Assembly: GCF_014596085.1 (NCBI RefSeq)
Contig: NZ_JACCJY010000004.1
Location: 1-64,000, forward strand
Reading direction: 5' to 3'
DNA length: 64,000 bases
Origin: Azospirillum tabaci
Lineage (GTDB): Bacteria > Pseudomonadota > Alphaproteobacteria > Azospirillales > Azospirillaceae
Positions within the stretch are counted from its first letter, which is position 1; each line of letters opens with the position of its first letter. Below, in pieces: positions 51,174-59,657 of the stretch. Both the position numbers and the translations under genes were made by a program. Under the pieces are notes generated by a model. That model was not told the origin of the DNA and ran no database searches. It worked only from the letters and a program-made list of their open reading frames with translations.

Positions 51174-51740
51174 TTACGTGATGGCGTCCAGCGCGTCGAT
51201 GCCGATGCCGCCCGGCACGATGGTCAGCGGAATGCGCATCTTCGCGAGGCCGCGGTTGGTGAAGTAGGAGATCAGCGGCCCCGGCCCTTCCGGTTCGACG
51301 CCGGCGGCCAACACGAGGATGGAGATGCTCGGCTCCTCGTCGATCAGGGCCAGCACCTCGTCGCGGCGGTTGCCTTCACGCACATACAGGGCCGGCAGGG
51401 TGCCGGTCAGGCGGTTCACGTCGCGGGCGAGCTTCTGCAGCTTCTGCTCCGCCTCCGCACGCTGCTCCTCGCGCATCAGGTTCTCCAGGGCCAGCCACTG
51501 CTGCACCTCGCCCGGCTCGATGACGTAGAGCAGCGCCACCTTGCCCCCCGACTTGCGGGCGCGCAGGCAGGCGTAGCGCAGGGCGAGCTGAAGCTCCGGG
51601 CTCTCGTCCACCACGACCAGGAAGATGCGGACCGGCGGCTTGGCCACGGCCTCCGGTTCGGGAGCGACCGGGCCGGTCGCCGTCGGATCGTTTGCCGTCG
51701 GATCGTTCACCGTCGGATCGGTCGCAATCGGATCGGACAT
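51174..51740 (-). CDS. Universal stress protein with repetitive N-terminus
   Basis: 188 aa. Residues 38-188 form a UspA fold (PVRIFLVVVDESPELQLALR, ALLYVIEPG, and the C-terminal LISYFTNRGLAKMRIPLTIV). The ATP-binding GxxG-S/T pattern is not clear. The first 30 residues are repeats of the DPT type, encoded by 15-bp units at 51681-51725. It is 3 bp downstream of the TIGR02186 gene and so part of the TSUP operon. Confidence 0.85.
   Translation of the reverse strand: MSDPIATDPTVNDPTANDPTATGPVAPEPEAVAKPPVRIFLVVVDESPELQLALRYACLRARKSGGKVALLYVIEPGEVQQWLALENLMREEQRAEAEQKLQKLARDVNRLTGTLPALYVREGNRRDEVLALIDEEPSISILVLAAGVEPEGPGPLISYFTNRGLAKMRIPLTIVPGGIGIDALDAIT
51681..51738. repeat. 15-bp tandem repeat array in the usp 5' end
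   Basis: CGTCGGATCG plus five variable bases occurs three times (51681, 51696, 51711), with a fourth degenerate unit to 51738. It is in frame. Confidence 0.75.
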
Positions 51741-51743
51741 CGG

Positions 51744-52523
51744 TCACACCCTCCGGAAGATGGCGCCGGCCAGCCAGCCGGCGGCGATGGCGCCAATCAC
51801 CGCGGCAACACCGTAAATCATCGGCTGGTTGCGCGCAAAGTCGTAGATTTCCGCGCTGAAGCCGACCTTGGACACCACCAGCGGCGTGGTCTGGGCGCTG
51901 ACCACCTCGCCGTCGCGAATCAGCAGCGCTTCCACATTGTACAGGCCCGTCGGCACGTTGGCCGGGAAATAGATGTTGGTCCGGAACAGCCGCTCGCCGA
52001 GAAAGGCCACCTGCCCCAGGGTGATGCCGTACAGCCCGGCCCGCTGCTTGTTGCGGATCAGGGCGGAGCGGAACAGGGCGAGCTGGTCCGGGGCCAACTG
52101 CTCGCGCGGGCCGAGCTGGAGGTTCGGCAAACCGATCTGGTGACGTTCCAGCACCGGGCGGCCGACGAACTGGTCCAGCGGGCGGTTCGTCGCGACCATG
52201 TAGTAGCCCGGCACCTGCTCGAACCGCACGCTGCGCGCGTTGATCCAGATGCCGGCGATGCGCTCCTTGCGGCGCACCGTCACCGGGGTGCGCGGGCCGG
52301 TCACCACGATGGCGACGTCGCCCGCCCCGTCGGTGGTGCCGAACAGCACGACCTCCGTCCCGGTGAAGCCGGTGGTGATGGCGATCAGATGGCTCGACAG
52401 GTCGGCGACGAGCTGCTGCGCCCACACCGTGGCGGCCAGGAACACCCCCGCCAGAAGCCCCGCCAGCCCGCCGGCGACCCGGACGGACCACAGCCGCCCG
52501 GCGCCCTTGCGGACAGCGCTCAC
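51744..52523 (-). CDS. TIGR02186 family (Alph_Pro_TM) membrane-anchored protein
   Basis: 259 aa starting with GTG that overlaps the upstream stop (GTGA). An N-terminal signal/anchor (AGGLAGLLAGVFLAATVWA) is followed by a periplasmic beta-rich region (LVADLSSHLIAITTGFTGTE, VVLFGTTDGAGDVAIVVTGP, IWINARSVRFEQVPGYYMVA) and a C-terminal helix (PMIYGVAAVIGAIAAGWLAG) ending in RRV. It is a family of unknown function found in alphaproteobacteria, often next to TSUP exporters. The tight coupling here suggests it works with the TSUP protein. Confidence 0.88.
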   Translation of the reverse strand: MSAVRKGAGRLWSVRVAGGLAGLLAGVFLAATVWAQQLVADLSSHLIAITTGFTGTEVVLFGTTDGAGDVAIVVTGPRTPVTVRRKERIAGIWINARSVRFEQVPGYYMVATNRPLDQFVGRPVLERHQIGLPNLQLGPREQLAPDQLALFRSALIRNKQRAGLYGITLGQVAFLGERLFRTNIYFPANVPTGLYNVEALLIRDGEVVSAQTTPLVVSKVGFSAEIYDFARNQPMIYGVAAVIGAIAAGWLAGAIFRRV

Positions 52524-53437
52524 GACATCCTCGTCGAGATGGTGAAGACGTCGTTCGGCTCGACCACCAGATCGAAGGCGAGCTTCAGCGCCACCGCGAC
52601 CACCAGCGAGGCCAACAGCAGGCGCGCCTGCTCGCCGCGCAGCCGGCCGCCGGCCTTGGTGCCGAACTGCGCGCCGACCACCCCGCCGATCAGCAGCAGC
52701 AACGCCAGCATCACGTCCACCGTCTGGTTGGTCGCCGCCTGGAGCAGCGTCGCCATGGCCGTGGTGAAGATGATCTGGAACAGCGAGGTGCCGGCCACGA
52801 GGCCGGTCGGCATGTTCAGCAGATAGATCATCGCCGGCACCAGCATGAAGCCGCCGCCGATGCCCATGATCGCCACCAGCATCCCACCGACCGCCCCGAT
52901 CCCGGCCGGCAGCAGGGCGGAGATGTAGAGCTTGGAGCGCTGGAACCGCATCTTCAGCGGCAGGCCGTGCAGCCACATGTGGCGGTGCAGCTTGCCCCGC
53001 TTGGCGGTGGGGGCGCGGCGGCGGATCAGCGCGCGGCTGGCCTCCACCATCATCATCGTGCCGATGGTGCCCAGGAAGAAGACGTAGGACAGCGTGATCG
53101 CCGCGTCGATCTGGCCGATCCGCTGCAATATGGAGAAGATCCAGACGCCGACCACCGTGCCCACCATGCCGCCCAGCAGCATGACGACGCCGAGCTTCAC
53201 GTCCACGTTGCCGCGGCGCCAGTGGGCGAGCACGCCCGACACGCTGGCGGCGACGAGCTGGTTGGCCTGGGTGCCCACCGCGATGGCGGGCGGAACGCCG
53301 ATGAAGATCAGCAGCGGCGTCATCAAAAAGCCGCCGCCCACCCCGAACATGCCGGACAGGAAGCCGACGAGCCCCCCCATGCCGAGCACGAGCAGGGCGT
53401 TGACCGACATCTCGGCGATCGGCAGATAGACTTGCAT
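52520..53437 (-). CDS. TSUP-family (TauE/SafE) anion transporter
   Basis: 305 aa with eight to nine membrane helices and the duplicated TSUP motif: GLVGFLSGMFGVGGGFLMTP near the N-terminus and IGAVGGMLVAIMGIGGGFML in the second half, plus GTQANQLVAASVSG. The family exports or imports sulfite, sulfoacetate, taurine-derived anions and others; the substrate here is unknown. MQVYLPIAEMSVNAL is chosen as the start. It is first in the TSUP-TIGR02186-USP operon, 63 bp downstream of adenosine kinase. Confidence 0.9.
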   Translation of the reverse strand: MQVYLPIAEMSVNALLVLGMGGLVGFLSGMFGVGGGFLMTPLLIFIGVPPAIAVGTQANQLVAASVSGVLAHWRRGNVDVKLGVVMLLGGMVGTVVGVWIFSILQRIGQIDAAITLSYVFFLGTIGTMMMVEASRALIRRRAPTAKRGKLHRHMWLHGLPLKMRFQRSKLYISALLPAGIGAVGGMLVAIMGIGGGFMLVPAMIYLLNMPTGLVAGTSLFQIIFTTAMATLLQAATNQTVDVMLALLLLIGGVVGAQFGTKAGGRLRGEQARLLLASLVVAVALKLAFDLVVEPNDVFTISTRMS

Positions 53438-53500
53438 GGGGGCGGAGCCGGCGGACGGGAAGGTCCGCCAGCTTATACCGTACAGGCGCTGTTCCGGCAA

Positions 53501-54511
53501 TTAGGCCGGAACGCCCGCGTCCTTCAGCAGATCCGGCAGCAGATCGGCCAGCACGACGTCCGGGCGGGCGCCGACATGGCTGATGATCTCCGCCGCAGCC
53601 AGCGCGCCGATGCGGCCGCAGACGGCCGGAGACATCCCGCGGGTGAAGCCGTAGAGGAAGCCGGCGGCGTAGAGGTCGCCGGCCCCCGTGGTGTCGACCA
53701 CGCGGGCCACCGGGGCCGCCGGAACCTCGACCACCTCGCCGCCGGAGACGATGACGGCGCCCTTCTCGCTGCGCGTCAGGGCGGCGGTCTTGCCGAGACG
53801 CTTCACCGCCTCCAGCGCGTCCTCGAAGCGGTCGGTCTTGTAGAGGGCGGTGATCTCATGCTCGTTGGCGAACAGGATGTCGACATGGCCCTCGACGAGG
53901 TCCAGGAACTCCGCGTGGTGGCGGTGGACGCAGAAGCTGTCGGACAGCGAGAGCGACACCTTGCGCCCGGCGCCGTGGGCGGTGGACGCCGCCTTGCGGA
54001 AGGCCTCCTTGGCGCGGGGCGGGTCCCACAGATAGCCTTCCAGATAGGTGACCTGCGAGTTGGCGATCAGCGCCTCGTCGATGTCCTCCGGCCCCAGCTC
54101 CACGCAGGCGCCGAGGAAGGTGTTCATGGAGCGCTGGGCGTCCGGCGTCACCAGGATCAGGCAGCGCGCGGTCGGGGCGCCGCCGTGGCCGGCCGCCGTC
54201 TCGAAATGCACGCCGGCGGCGCGGATGTCGTGGCGGAAGACCTGGCCGAGCTGGTCGCCGTGGACCTTGCCGATGTAGGCCCCCTTGCCGCCCAGCGAGG
54301 CGATGCCGGCCATGGTGTTGCCGGCGGAACCGCCCGAAACCTCGATGCCCGGACCCATGCGGCTGTACAGCGCCTCGGCGCGGGCGGCGTCGATCAGCGT
54401 CATCGCGCCCTTCTCGATGCCGTTGGCCGTGAGGAAGGCGTCGTCGGCATGGGCGATCACGTCGACGATGGCGTTGCCGATGCCGGTGACGTCGAATTCG
54501 GCCGTGGCCAT
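53501..54511 (-). CDS. PfkB-family adenosine kinase
   Basis: 336 aa sugar/nucleoside kinase. N-terminal GIGNAIVDVIAHADDAFL and VSGGSAGNTMAGIASLGG, and the C-terminal anion hole DTTGAGDLYAAGFLYGF with the catalytic Asp. FANEHEITALY is the middle signature. These features match the bacterial adenosine kinase branch, which recycles adenosine from S-adenosylhomocysteine. The substrate is by family similarity. It has a strong candidate promoter and is divergent from an EI24 protein. Confidence 0.85.
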   Translation of the reverse strand: MATAEFDVTGIGNAIVDVIAHADDAFLTANGIEKGAMTLIDAARAEALYSRMGPGIEVSGGSAGNTMAGIASLGGKGAYIGKVHGDQLGQVFRHDIRAAGVHFETAAGHGGAPTARCLILVTPDAQRSMNTFLGACVELGPEDIDEALIANSQVTYLEGYLWDPPRAKEAFRKAASTAHGAGRKVSLSLSDSFCVHRHHAEFLDLVEGHVDILFANEHEITALYKTDRFEDALEAVKRLGKTAALTRSEKGAVIVSGGEVVEVPAAPVARVVDTTGAGDLYAAGFLYGFTRGMSPAVCGRIGALAAAEIISHVGARPDVVLADLLPDLLKDAGVPA

Positions 54512-54573
54512 GGGCGCTCCTTGGAAAGGCTGGGGAAATGCGGTGTCTGGACCGCTGAACAAAACCGGGCGCG

Positions 54574-54601
54574 AGTATAGCGGCCCGCCTTCACTTCTCA
54601 A
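54574..54601 (-). promoter_or_regulatory. Candidate adenosine kinase promoter
   Basis: On the minus strand TTGAGA (54596-54601), 16-bp spacer, TATACT (54574-54579); predicted leader about 56 bases. One of the best sigma-70 matches in the window. Confidence 0.6.
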
Positions 54602-54688
54602 GCGCGGCGCAAGGCCCCCTGGAATGGAACGGCCCGCCGTCGTAGATAAGCGTCGCCCGGCCACAACGGCCCCATAGAAAGAATCCGT

Positions 54689-55381
54689 ATGATCCGCGCG
54701 CTGCTTCTCGCCATCGGACAGCTTTCCGACCCGGCGTCCCGCCGCGTCGTGTGGATCGGCGTGCTGTCCGCCATCACCGCCTTCGCCCTGTTGGCCGGAG
54801 CCGTGTGGTGGGCGCTGTTCCATACGGCGCTGACCGACTACGCCTGGGTGGACGGGGTGCTGGACGTGCTGGGGGGGCTGGCCGTCCTGCTGCTGGCCTG
54901 GGTGCTGTTTCCCGCTACGGTCGGCATGGTGTCCAGCTTCTTCCTGGACGAGGTGGTGCAGGCGGTGGAGCGGCGCCACTATCCCCAGTTGCCGCCGCCC
55001 CGCCAGACCGGCCTTGGTGAAGAACTGCTGACCGCGCTGCGCTTTTTCGCCATCGTCCTGCTGGTCAATCTGTTCGCCCTGCCCCTGTATCTGATGGTGC
55101 CGGGGTTGAACCTGCTGATCTTCTACACCGCCAACGGCTATCTTCTCGGCCGCGAATACTTCGAGATGGTGGCGATCCGGCGGATGGGACGGAAGGAGGC
55201 GGGGTTTCTGCGGCGCTCCAATCCGTTGAAACCATTTTTGGCTGGCGCGGTAATTGCCTTTCTTTCGACAATTCCTTTCGTCAACCTGCTGGTGCCGGTG
55301 ATCGCGAGCGCCTTCATGGTCCATGTCTACCATTCCATGACGGGGTCCATGACGGGCCTTCCGCGCCGGGAAGGGCCGTGA
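54689..55381 (+). CDS. EI24-domain (CysZ-like) membrane protein
   Basis: 230 aa with about four long hydrophobic segments: VWIGVLSAITAFALLAGAVW, VLGGLAVLLLAWVLFPATVG, FFAIVLLVNLFALPLYLMVP, and AVIAFLSTIPFVNLLVPVIA. NGYLLGREYFEMVAIRR is the EI24/CysZ signature. CysZ is a sulfate permease in gammaproteobacteria; sulfate transport here is inferred from the family only. It is divergent from adenosine kinase and close to the TSUP operon. Confidence 0.85.
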   Translation: MIRALLLAIGQLSDPASRRVVWIGVLSAITAFALLAGAVWWALFHTALTDYAWVDGVLDVLGGLAVLLLAWVLFPATVGMVSSFFLDEVVQAVERRHYPQLPPPRQTGLGEELLTALRFFAIVLLVNLFALPLYLMVPGLNLLIFYTANGYLLGREYFEMVAIRRMGRKEAGFLRRSNPLKPFLAGAVIAFLSTIPFVNLLVPVIASAFMVHVYHSMTGSMTGLPRREGP

Positions 55382-55573
55382 CGGACCGCTGTGCGGCGCG
55401 GTCCCGACCGTGCACCAAAGCCCACTTGCGGCCGGCCGGATGACCGTGTTACCCCGGCAGGGTGGTCTTTTGGCTGCTGTCGATCGGGCCCGGTCATGCG
55501 ACGCCGCTTCCGATGACCCGACTTCAATGACCTGCCAACCTTCACGACCTGACTGACCTGGGGATCAACGTTC

Positions 55574-56413
55574 ATGCTGTTCGGACGAAAGAATCCGCCC
55601 GTCGGTGCGCCGAAGACCCAAAGCGCCGACCCGGCCATCCCGGCCGCACCGCAGGCGGGCGCTGCCGAACCCGCGGCGGTGTCGCCGCTCGCCTCCCTGA
55701 GCAACCCGTCCGCGACGAGCACGCCTTCCGGCCCGCCGGCCGGCCCCACCCCGGCCGCCCGCACGCCGCAACCCGAGCCGATTTCCTCCAAGGGACCCGA
55801 GATGAACACGAGCACCCCGAAGCCGCCGGCCGGCGCCCCGATCCCCGGTTCGAGCTACAAGCCGACGGACATTCCGCGCCGCACCGTCGATCTGCCGGGT
55901 GCCGCGCCGCGTCGTCCCGAGGGTTACGGCGCGCCGGCCGCGGCTCCCGCAGCCGCCGCCGCTCCGGTCGCCCCGGCCCCGGCGCCCGCCGCTCCGCTGG
56001 CCAGCGACCAGCGCCGCCTGATCGTCGGCCGCGACATCTCGCTGAACGGTGAGATCGGGTCCTGCGACGTGCTGGTCGTGGAAGGCACGGTGGAGGCCAA
56101 GCTGCGCGACGGCCGGTCCATCGAGATCGCCGAGACCGGCCTGTTCAAGGGCGCGGTGGAGATCGACGAGGCCGACATCGGCGGCCGCTTCGAGGGCGAC
56201 ATCATCGTGCGCGGCCGCCTGACCGTGCGCTCCACCGGCAAGATCAACGGCTCGATCAAGTACGGCGAGCTGGCGGTGGAGGCCGGCGCCCTGCTGAACG
56301 GCGAGATCGGCAAATACACTCCGGCGGCCAAGCCGGCCGTGGCCCCCGCCGCCCCGGCGGAAGCGGCCGCCCCGGCTCCGGCGGCGCTGGACCCCATCGT
56401 GGTGGACGGCTAA
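55574..56413 (+). CDS. Bactofilin (polymer-forming cytoskeletal protein)
   Basis: 279 aa. The central bactofilin domain, about residues 150-255, forms a right-handed beta helix: RRLIVGRDISLNGEIGSCDV, LVVEGTVEAKLRDGRSIEIA, GAVEIDEADIGGRFEGDIIV and INGSIKYGELAVEAGALLNG. It is flanked by Pro/Ala-rich disordered arms (about 1-149 and the last 25). Bactofilins polymerise without nucleotide and scaffold cell-wall or polarity proteins. It stands alone and has its own terminator. Confidence 0.93.
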   Translation: MLFGRKNPPVGAPKTQSADPAIPAAPQAGAAEPAAVSPLASLSNPSATSTPSGPPAGPTPAARTPQPEPISSKGPEMNTSTPKPPAGAPIPGSSYKPTDIPRRTVDLPGAAPRRPEGYGAPAAAPAAAAAPVAPAPAPAAPLASDQRRLIVGRDISLNGEIGSCDVLVVEGTVEAKLRDGRSIEIAETGLFKGAVEIDEADIGGRFEGDIIVRGRLTVRSTGKINGSIKYGELAVEAGALLNGEIGKYTPAAKPAVAPAAPAEAAAPAPAALDPIVVDG

Positions 56414-56439
56414 ACGCCGTTAAACACGGTTTCACGATC

Positions 56440-56482
56440 AAGCCCGGCGGGGATCGCTCCCTCGCCGGGCTTTTTCTTTTTC
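56440..56482 (+). terminator. Rho-independent terminator after bactofilin
   Basis: Stem AGCCCGGCG/CGCCGGGCT (56441-56449 with 56463-56471) followed by TTTTCTTTTT. Spacing after the stop is about 28 bp. Confidence 0.85.
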
Positions 56483-56495
56483 CAGTTATCGCGGG

Positions 56496-56511
56496 CGTTT
56501 CACGGGAAACA
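56496..56511. other. parS-like 16-mer
   Basis: CGTTTCACGGGAAACA differs from the ParB site TGTTTCACGTGAAACA at two positions and lies between the bactofilin terminator and the nth stop. A second, weaker match (13/16) is inside ybeY at 39068-39083. Whether ParB binds is unknown. Confidence 0.35.
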
Positions 56512-57171
56512 TCACACCACGGCGGGCGGCAGCACCTTGTCCTTGAAGCCGCACAGGTCGCTGACCGGGCAGACGAGGCAGTCGGGCTTGCGGGCCTTGC
56601 AGACGTAGCGGCCGTGCAGGATCAGCCAGTGATGGGCGTGCCGGCGGTAGGCCTTGGGAACCACCTTCAGCAGCTTCGCCTCCACCGCGTCGGGCGTCTT
56701 GCCGGGGGCGAGGCCGGTGCGGTTGCCGACGCGGAAGATGTGGGTGTCCACCGCGATGGTCTCCTCGCCGAAGGCGACGTTCAGCACCACGTTGGCGGTC
56801 TTGCGCCCGACGCCGGGCAGGGTTTCCAACGCCTCGCGGTCGCGCGGCACTTCGCCGCCATACTGGGCGACCAGGATCTCCGACAGCTTGATGACGTTCT
56901 TGGCCTTGGTGTTGAACAGGCCGATGGTCTTGATGTAGCCGCGCAGCCGCTCCTCCCCCAGCTCCACCATCTGCTGCGGCGTGGTGACGATCCGGAACAG
57001 CGGACCGGTGGCCTTGTTGACCCCCACATCGGTGGCCTGGGCCGACAAGACGACGGCGACCAGCAGGGTGTAGGGGTTGATGTATTCCAGCTCGCTCTTC
57101 GGCTCCGGGTTGGCGGCGCTGAGGCGGCGGAAGAATTCCTGAACGGCGGCGGGCTTCATGGCGCGCAGCAT
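56512..57171 (-). CDS. nth: Endonuclease III
   Basis: 219 aa DNA glycosylase/AP lyase for oxidised pyrimidines. VLSAQATDVGVNKATGPLF carries helix alpha-B; the helix-hairpin-helix is LPGVGRKTANVVLN with the catalytic Lys; the catalytic Asp is in VDTHIFRVGNRTGL; the 4Fe-4S ligands are the four Cys in CKARKPDCLVCPVSDLC. Start ATG 57171 is favoured by CAGGG upstream; an internal ATG at 57159 is possible. It is divergent from the DUF2244 gene. Confidence 0.96.
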   Translation of the reverse strand: MLRAMKPAAVQEFFRRLSAANPEPKSELEYINPYTLLVAVVLSAQATDVGVNKATGPLFRIVTTPQQMVELGEERLRGYIKTIGLFNTKAKNVIKLSEILVAQYGGEVPRDREALETLPGVGRKTANVVLNVAFGEETIAVDTHIFRVGNRTGLAPGKTPDAVEAKLLKVVPKAYRRHAHHWLILHGRYVCKARKPDCLVCPVSDLCGFKDKVLPPAVV

Positions 57172-57258
57172 AGCGGGACCCTGGCGGTCCATGCAAACAT
57201 GGCGAATGGGCCGACACGCCGGGTGGAACGCGCGCCCGAGCCACACCAGTTTGTGTCC

Positions 57259-57777
57259 ATGACCATGGCCCGTCATACCCTGCCCCCGGCTCCCCGCGTC
57301 TTCTTCGACGCGATCCTGCACCCCCACCGCAGCCTGGGGCGGCACGGCTTCCGCGTTCTGATGGGGGTGGTGATCCTTGTCAACCTGCTGATCGCCGGGA
57401 TCTTCGCCGCCAACGGGGCGTGGCCGGTGGTTCCCTTCTGCGGGCTGGACGTGTTGATCCTCTGGCTGGCCTTCCGCGTCAACAACCGCTCCGCCCGGCT
57501 GTACGAGCGGGTGCGCCTGACCGACACCGACCTGACCGTCCAGCGCGTCGCCTGGAACAAGCCGGAGCGGCGCTGGAGCTTCCAGCCCAACTGGCTGCGC
57601 GTCACCATGGACGACCCGCCCCGGCACGGCAGCCAAGTGACCCTCACCTCGCACGGGCAGTCGGTGACCGTCGGCGCCTTCCTGACGCCGGACGAGCGGG
57701 CGGACTTCGCCAAGGCGCTGCGCGGCGCGCTGGCGCGGTGGCGCAGCACCCCCTGCCGTCCCGAACCGGTGCCCTGA
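57259..57777 (+). CDS. DUF2244 membrane protein
   Basis: 172 aa with two adjacent membrane helices (FRVLMGVVILVNLLIAGIFA and FCGLDVLILWLAFRV) followed by a cytoplasmic domain (LYERVRLTDTDLTVQRVAWN, VTLTSHGQSVTVGAFLTPDE). The family is common in alphaproteobacteria and its function is unknown. The start is uncertain: the frame is also open from ATG 57199. It is divergent from nth, and downstream lies an Ada-like gene after 89 bp. Confidence 0.8.
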   Translation: MTMARHTLPPAPRVFFDAILHPHRSLGRHGFRVLMGVVILVNLLIAGIFAANGAWPVVPFCGLDVLILWLAFRVNNRSARLYERVRLTDTDLTVQRVAWNKPERRWSFQPNWLRVTMDDPPRHGSQVTLTSHGQSVTVGAFLTPDERADFAKALRGALARWRSTPCRPEPVP

Positions 57778-57866
57778 CCGCCTGTAGGATTGCGCAAGAA
57801 ACGGGTTGGTCGGCCCGCTCCGGCGGCGCATCCTGCGCCGGTCATGGAGCCTGGGAGAGAACCGCC

Positions 57867-58769
57867 ATGCCGTGCCTGAACCCCGCCGAAGATCCAGTCG
57901 ACGCGCGGCGCCACCGCGCCATCGCCGCCGCCATCCGCCACCTCGTGGACCACTGGCAGGACCAGCCGGGACTGGACGAGCTGGCCGCGGTCGCCGGCAT
58001 GAGCCCCTTCCACTTCCAGCGGCTGTTCACCCAATGGGCGGGGATCAGCCCGAAGCGGTTCCTGCAGTTCCTGACGCTGGACAACGCTAAGCGCTTGCTC
58101 GCCGCGAACCAGAGCGTGCTGGACGTGGCGCTGGACGTCGGGCTGTCCGGCCCGTCGCGGCTGCACGACCTGTTCGTCGCCTGCGAGGCGATGACGCCGG
58201 GCGAGTACAAGGCGCTCGGCGGCGGGCTGACCATCCGCTGGGGCCTGCACCCCACCCCCTTCGGCCCGTCGCTGGTCGCCGCCACCGAGCGCGGCGTCTG
58301 CTGGCTGAGCTTCGCCGAGGAAGAGGACGGGAGCGACGCGCTGGCCGAGATGGCTGCCGCCTGGCCCGCCGCCCGTCTGGTCGAGGATGCCGACGCCACC
58401 CGCCCGGTCGCCGCCCGCGCCTTCCGCTGGGACGGCGCCCCAAGAAACGGCGGAGCAGGGGGTGAACCGCTGCGTCTGCTGATGAAGGGCACCAATTTCC
58501 AGATCAAGGTGTGGGAGGCGCTGCTGCGCATCCCTTCGGGCGCCGTCGTGTCCTACGAGGACGTGGCCCGCGCCATCGGCCAGCCGACCGCCATGCGGGC
58601 GGTGGGGGCGGCGGTGGGGCGCAACCCGGTCTGCGTGCTGATCCCCTGCCACCGGGTGATCCAGAAGTCGGGGATCATCCACAACTACCGCTACGGCGTT
58701 CCCCGCAAGCGCGCCCTGCTCGCCTGGGAGCAGGGGCACGCCCTGCCGGAGGACGAGGCCGCGGCTTAA
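57867..58769 (+). CDS. Ada-like O6-methylguanine-DNA methyltransferase fused to AraC HTH
   Basis: 300 aa. Residues about 15-110 are an AraC-type helix-turn-helix (LDELAAVAGMSPFHFQRLFT, GISPKRFLQFLTLDNAKRLL); residues 125-300 are a methyltransferase with the acceptor Cys in LIPCHRVIQ and the loop RAVGAAVGRNPV. The N-terminal metal-binding methyl-phosphotriester domain of E. coli Ada is missing, so the signal that makes Ada an activator is absent. GGGAGAGA precedes the ATG. It repairs alkylated guanine; a regulatory role is uncertain. Confidence 0.9.
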   Translation: MPCLNPAEDPVDARRHRAIAAAIRHLVDHWQDQPGLDELAAVAGMSPFHFQRLFTQWAGISPKRFLQFLTLDNAKRLLAANQSVLDVALDVGLSGPSRLHDLFVACEAMTPGEYKALGGGLTIRWGLHPTPFGPSLVAATERGVCWLSFAEEEDGSDALAEMAAAWPAARLVEDADATRPVAARAFRWDGAPRNGGAGGEPLRLLMKGTNFQIKVWEALLRIPSGAVVSYEDVARAIGQPTAMRAVGAAVGRNPVCVLIPCHRVIQKSGIIHNYRYGVPRKRALLAWEQGHALPEDEAAA

Positions 58770-58788
58770 GGACCGCGGCCTGAGGGGA

Positions 58789-59586
58789 TCACATCCCCAG
58801 CACGTCCTTCATGCTGTAGAGGCCGGGCTGCTTGTCGTTGGCCCACAGCGCCGCGCGGACGGCGCCCTTGGCGTAGATCTGGCGGCCCGACGCCTTGTGG
58901 GTCAGCTCGATCCGCTCTCCGTCGGCGGCGAAGACCACCGTGTGGTCGCCGATCACGTCACCGCCGCGCAGCGTGGCGAAGCCGATCTCGCCGCGCGGAC
59001 GGACGCCGGTGTGGCCGTCGCGGACCTTCTGCCAGACATCCTCCAGCGCCACCCCGCGCCCCGCCGCCGCCGCCCGGCCGAGGCCGAGCGCGGTGCCCGA
59101 GGGGGCGTCCACCTTGTTGCGGTGGTGCATCTCCAGGATGTCGATGTCGTAGTCGTCGCCCAGCGCGCGGCCCACCTGCTCGACCAGCGCCAGCAGCAGG
59201 TTGACGCCCAGCGACATGTTCGGCGACTGGACGATGGGCGTGTGGGTGGCGGCCTGGGCGATGGCCTCCTGCTGGGCCGGGCCGATGCCGGTCGTGCCGA
59301 TGACCAGCACCGTTTCCGACTGGGCGGCCAGCGCCGCGTGGCGGACGCTGGCGTCGGGGCTGGTGAAGTCGATCACCGCGTCGGCCTCGGCGAACAGCGC
59401 CGCCGCGTCGTCGATGGCGGTGACGCCCAGCGGCTCGAGGCCGGCGAGAACGCCGATGTCCTTGCCGAGCGCCGGGCCGCCCACCCGCTCCGTGCCGCCG
59501 GCTAGCGTGCAGCCCGGCGTGGCGGCGATCTCGCGCACCAGCATCTGCCCCATGCGCCCCGCGCACCCGACGACCCCGATCTTCAT
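58789..59586 (-). CDS. dapB: 4-hydroxy-tetrahydrodipicolinate reductase
   Basis: 265 aa lysine/meso-DAP pathway enzyme. The nucleotide loop is VVGCAGRMGQMLV (5-17); DFTSPDASVRHAALA and VIGTTG follow; the signature EMHHRNKVDAPSGTALGLG contains the catalytic His and Lys. GGGAGGCAG precedes the ATG. It is convergent with the Ada-like gene and follows znuA on the same strand. Confidence 0.97.
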   Translation of the reverse strand: MKIGVVGCAGRMGQMLVREIAATPGCTLAGGTERVGGPALGKDIGVLAGLEPLGVTAIDDAAALFAEADAVIDFTSPDASVRHAALAAQSETVLVIGTTGIGPAQQEAIAQAATHTPIVQSPNMSLGVNLLLALVEQVGRALGDDYDIDILEMHHRNKVDAPSGTALGLGRAAAAGRGVALEDVWQKVRDGHTGVRPRGEIGFATLRGGDVIGDHTVVFAADGERIELTHKASGRQIYAKGAVRAALWANDKQPGLYSMKDVLGM

Positions 59587-59657
59587 GCCTGCCTCCCTGG
59601 GAGAATTCCGACACGGGTCTAGCACAGCCGGGGGCAAGGCTTAAGCGCCGAGAAGCA

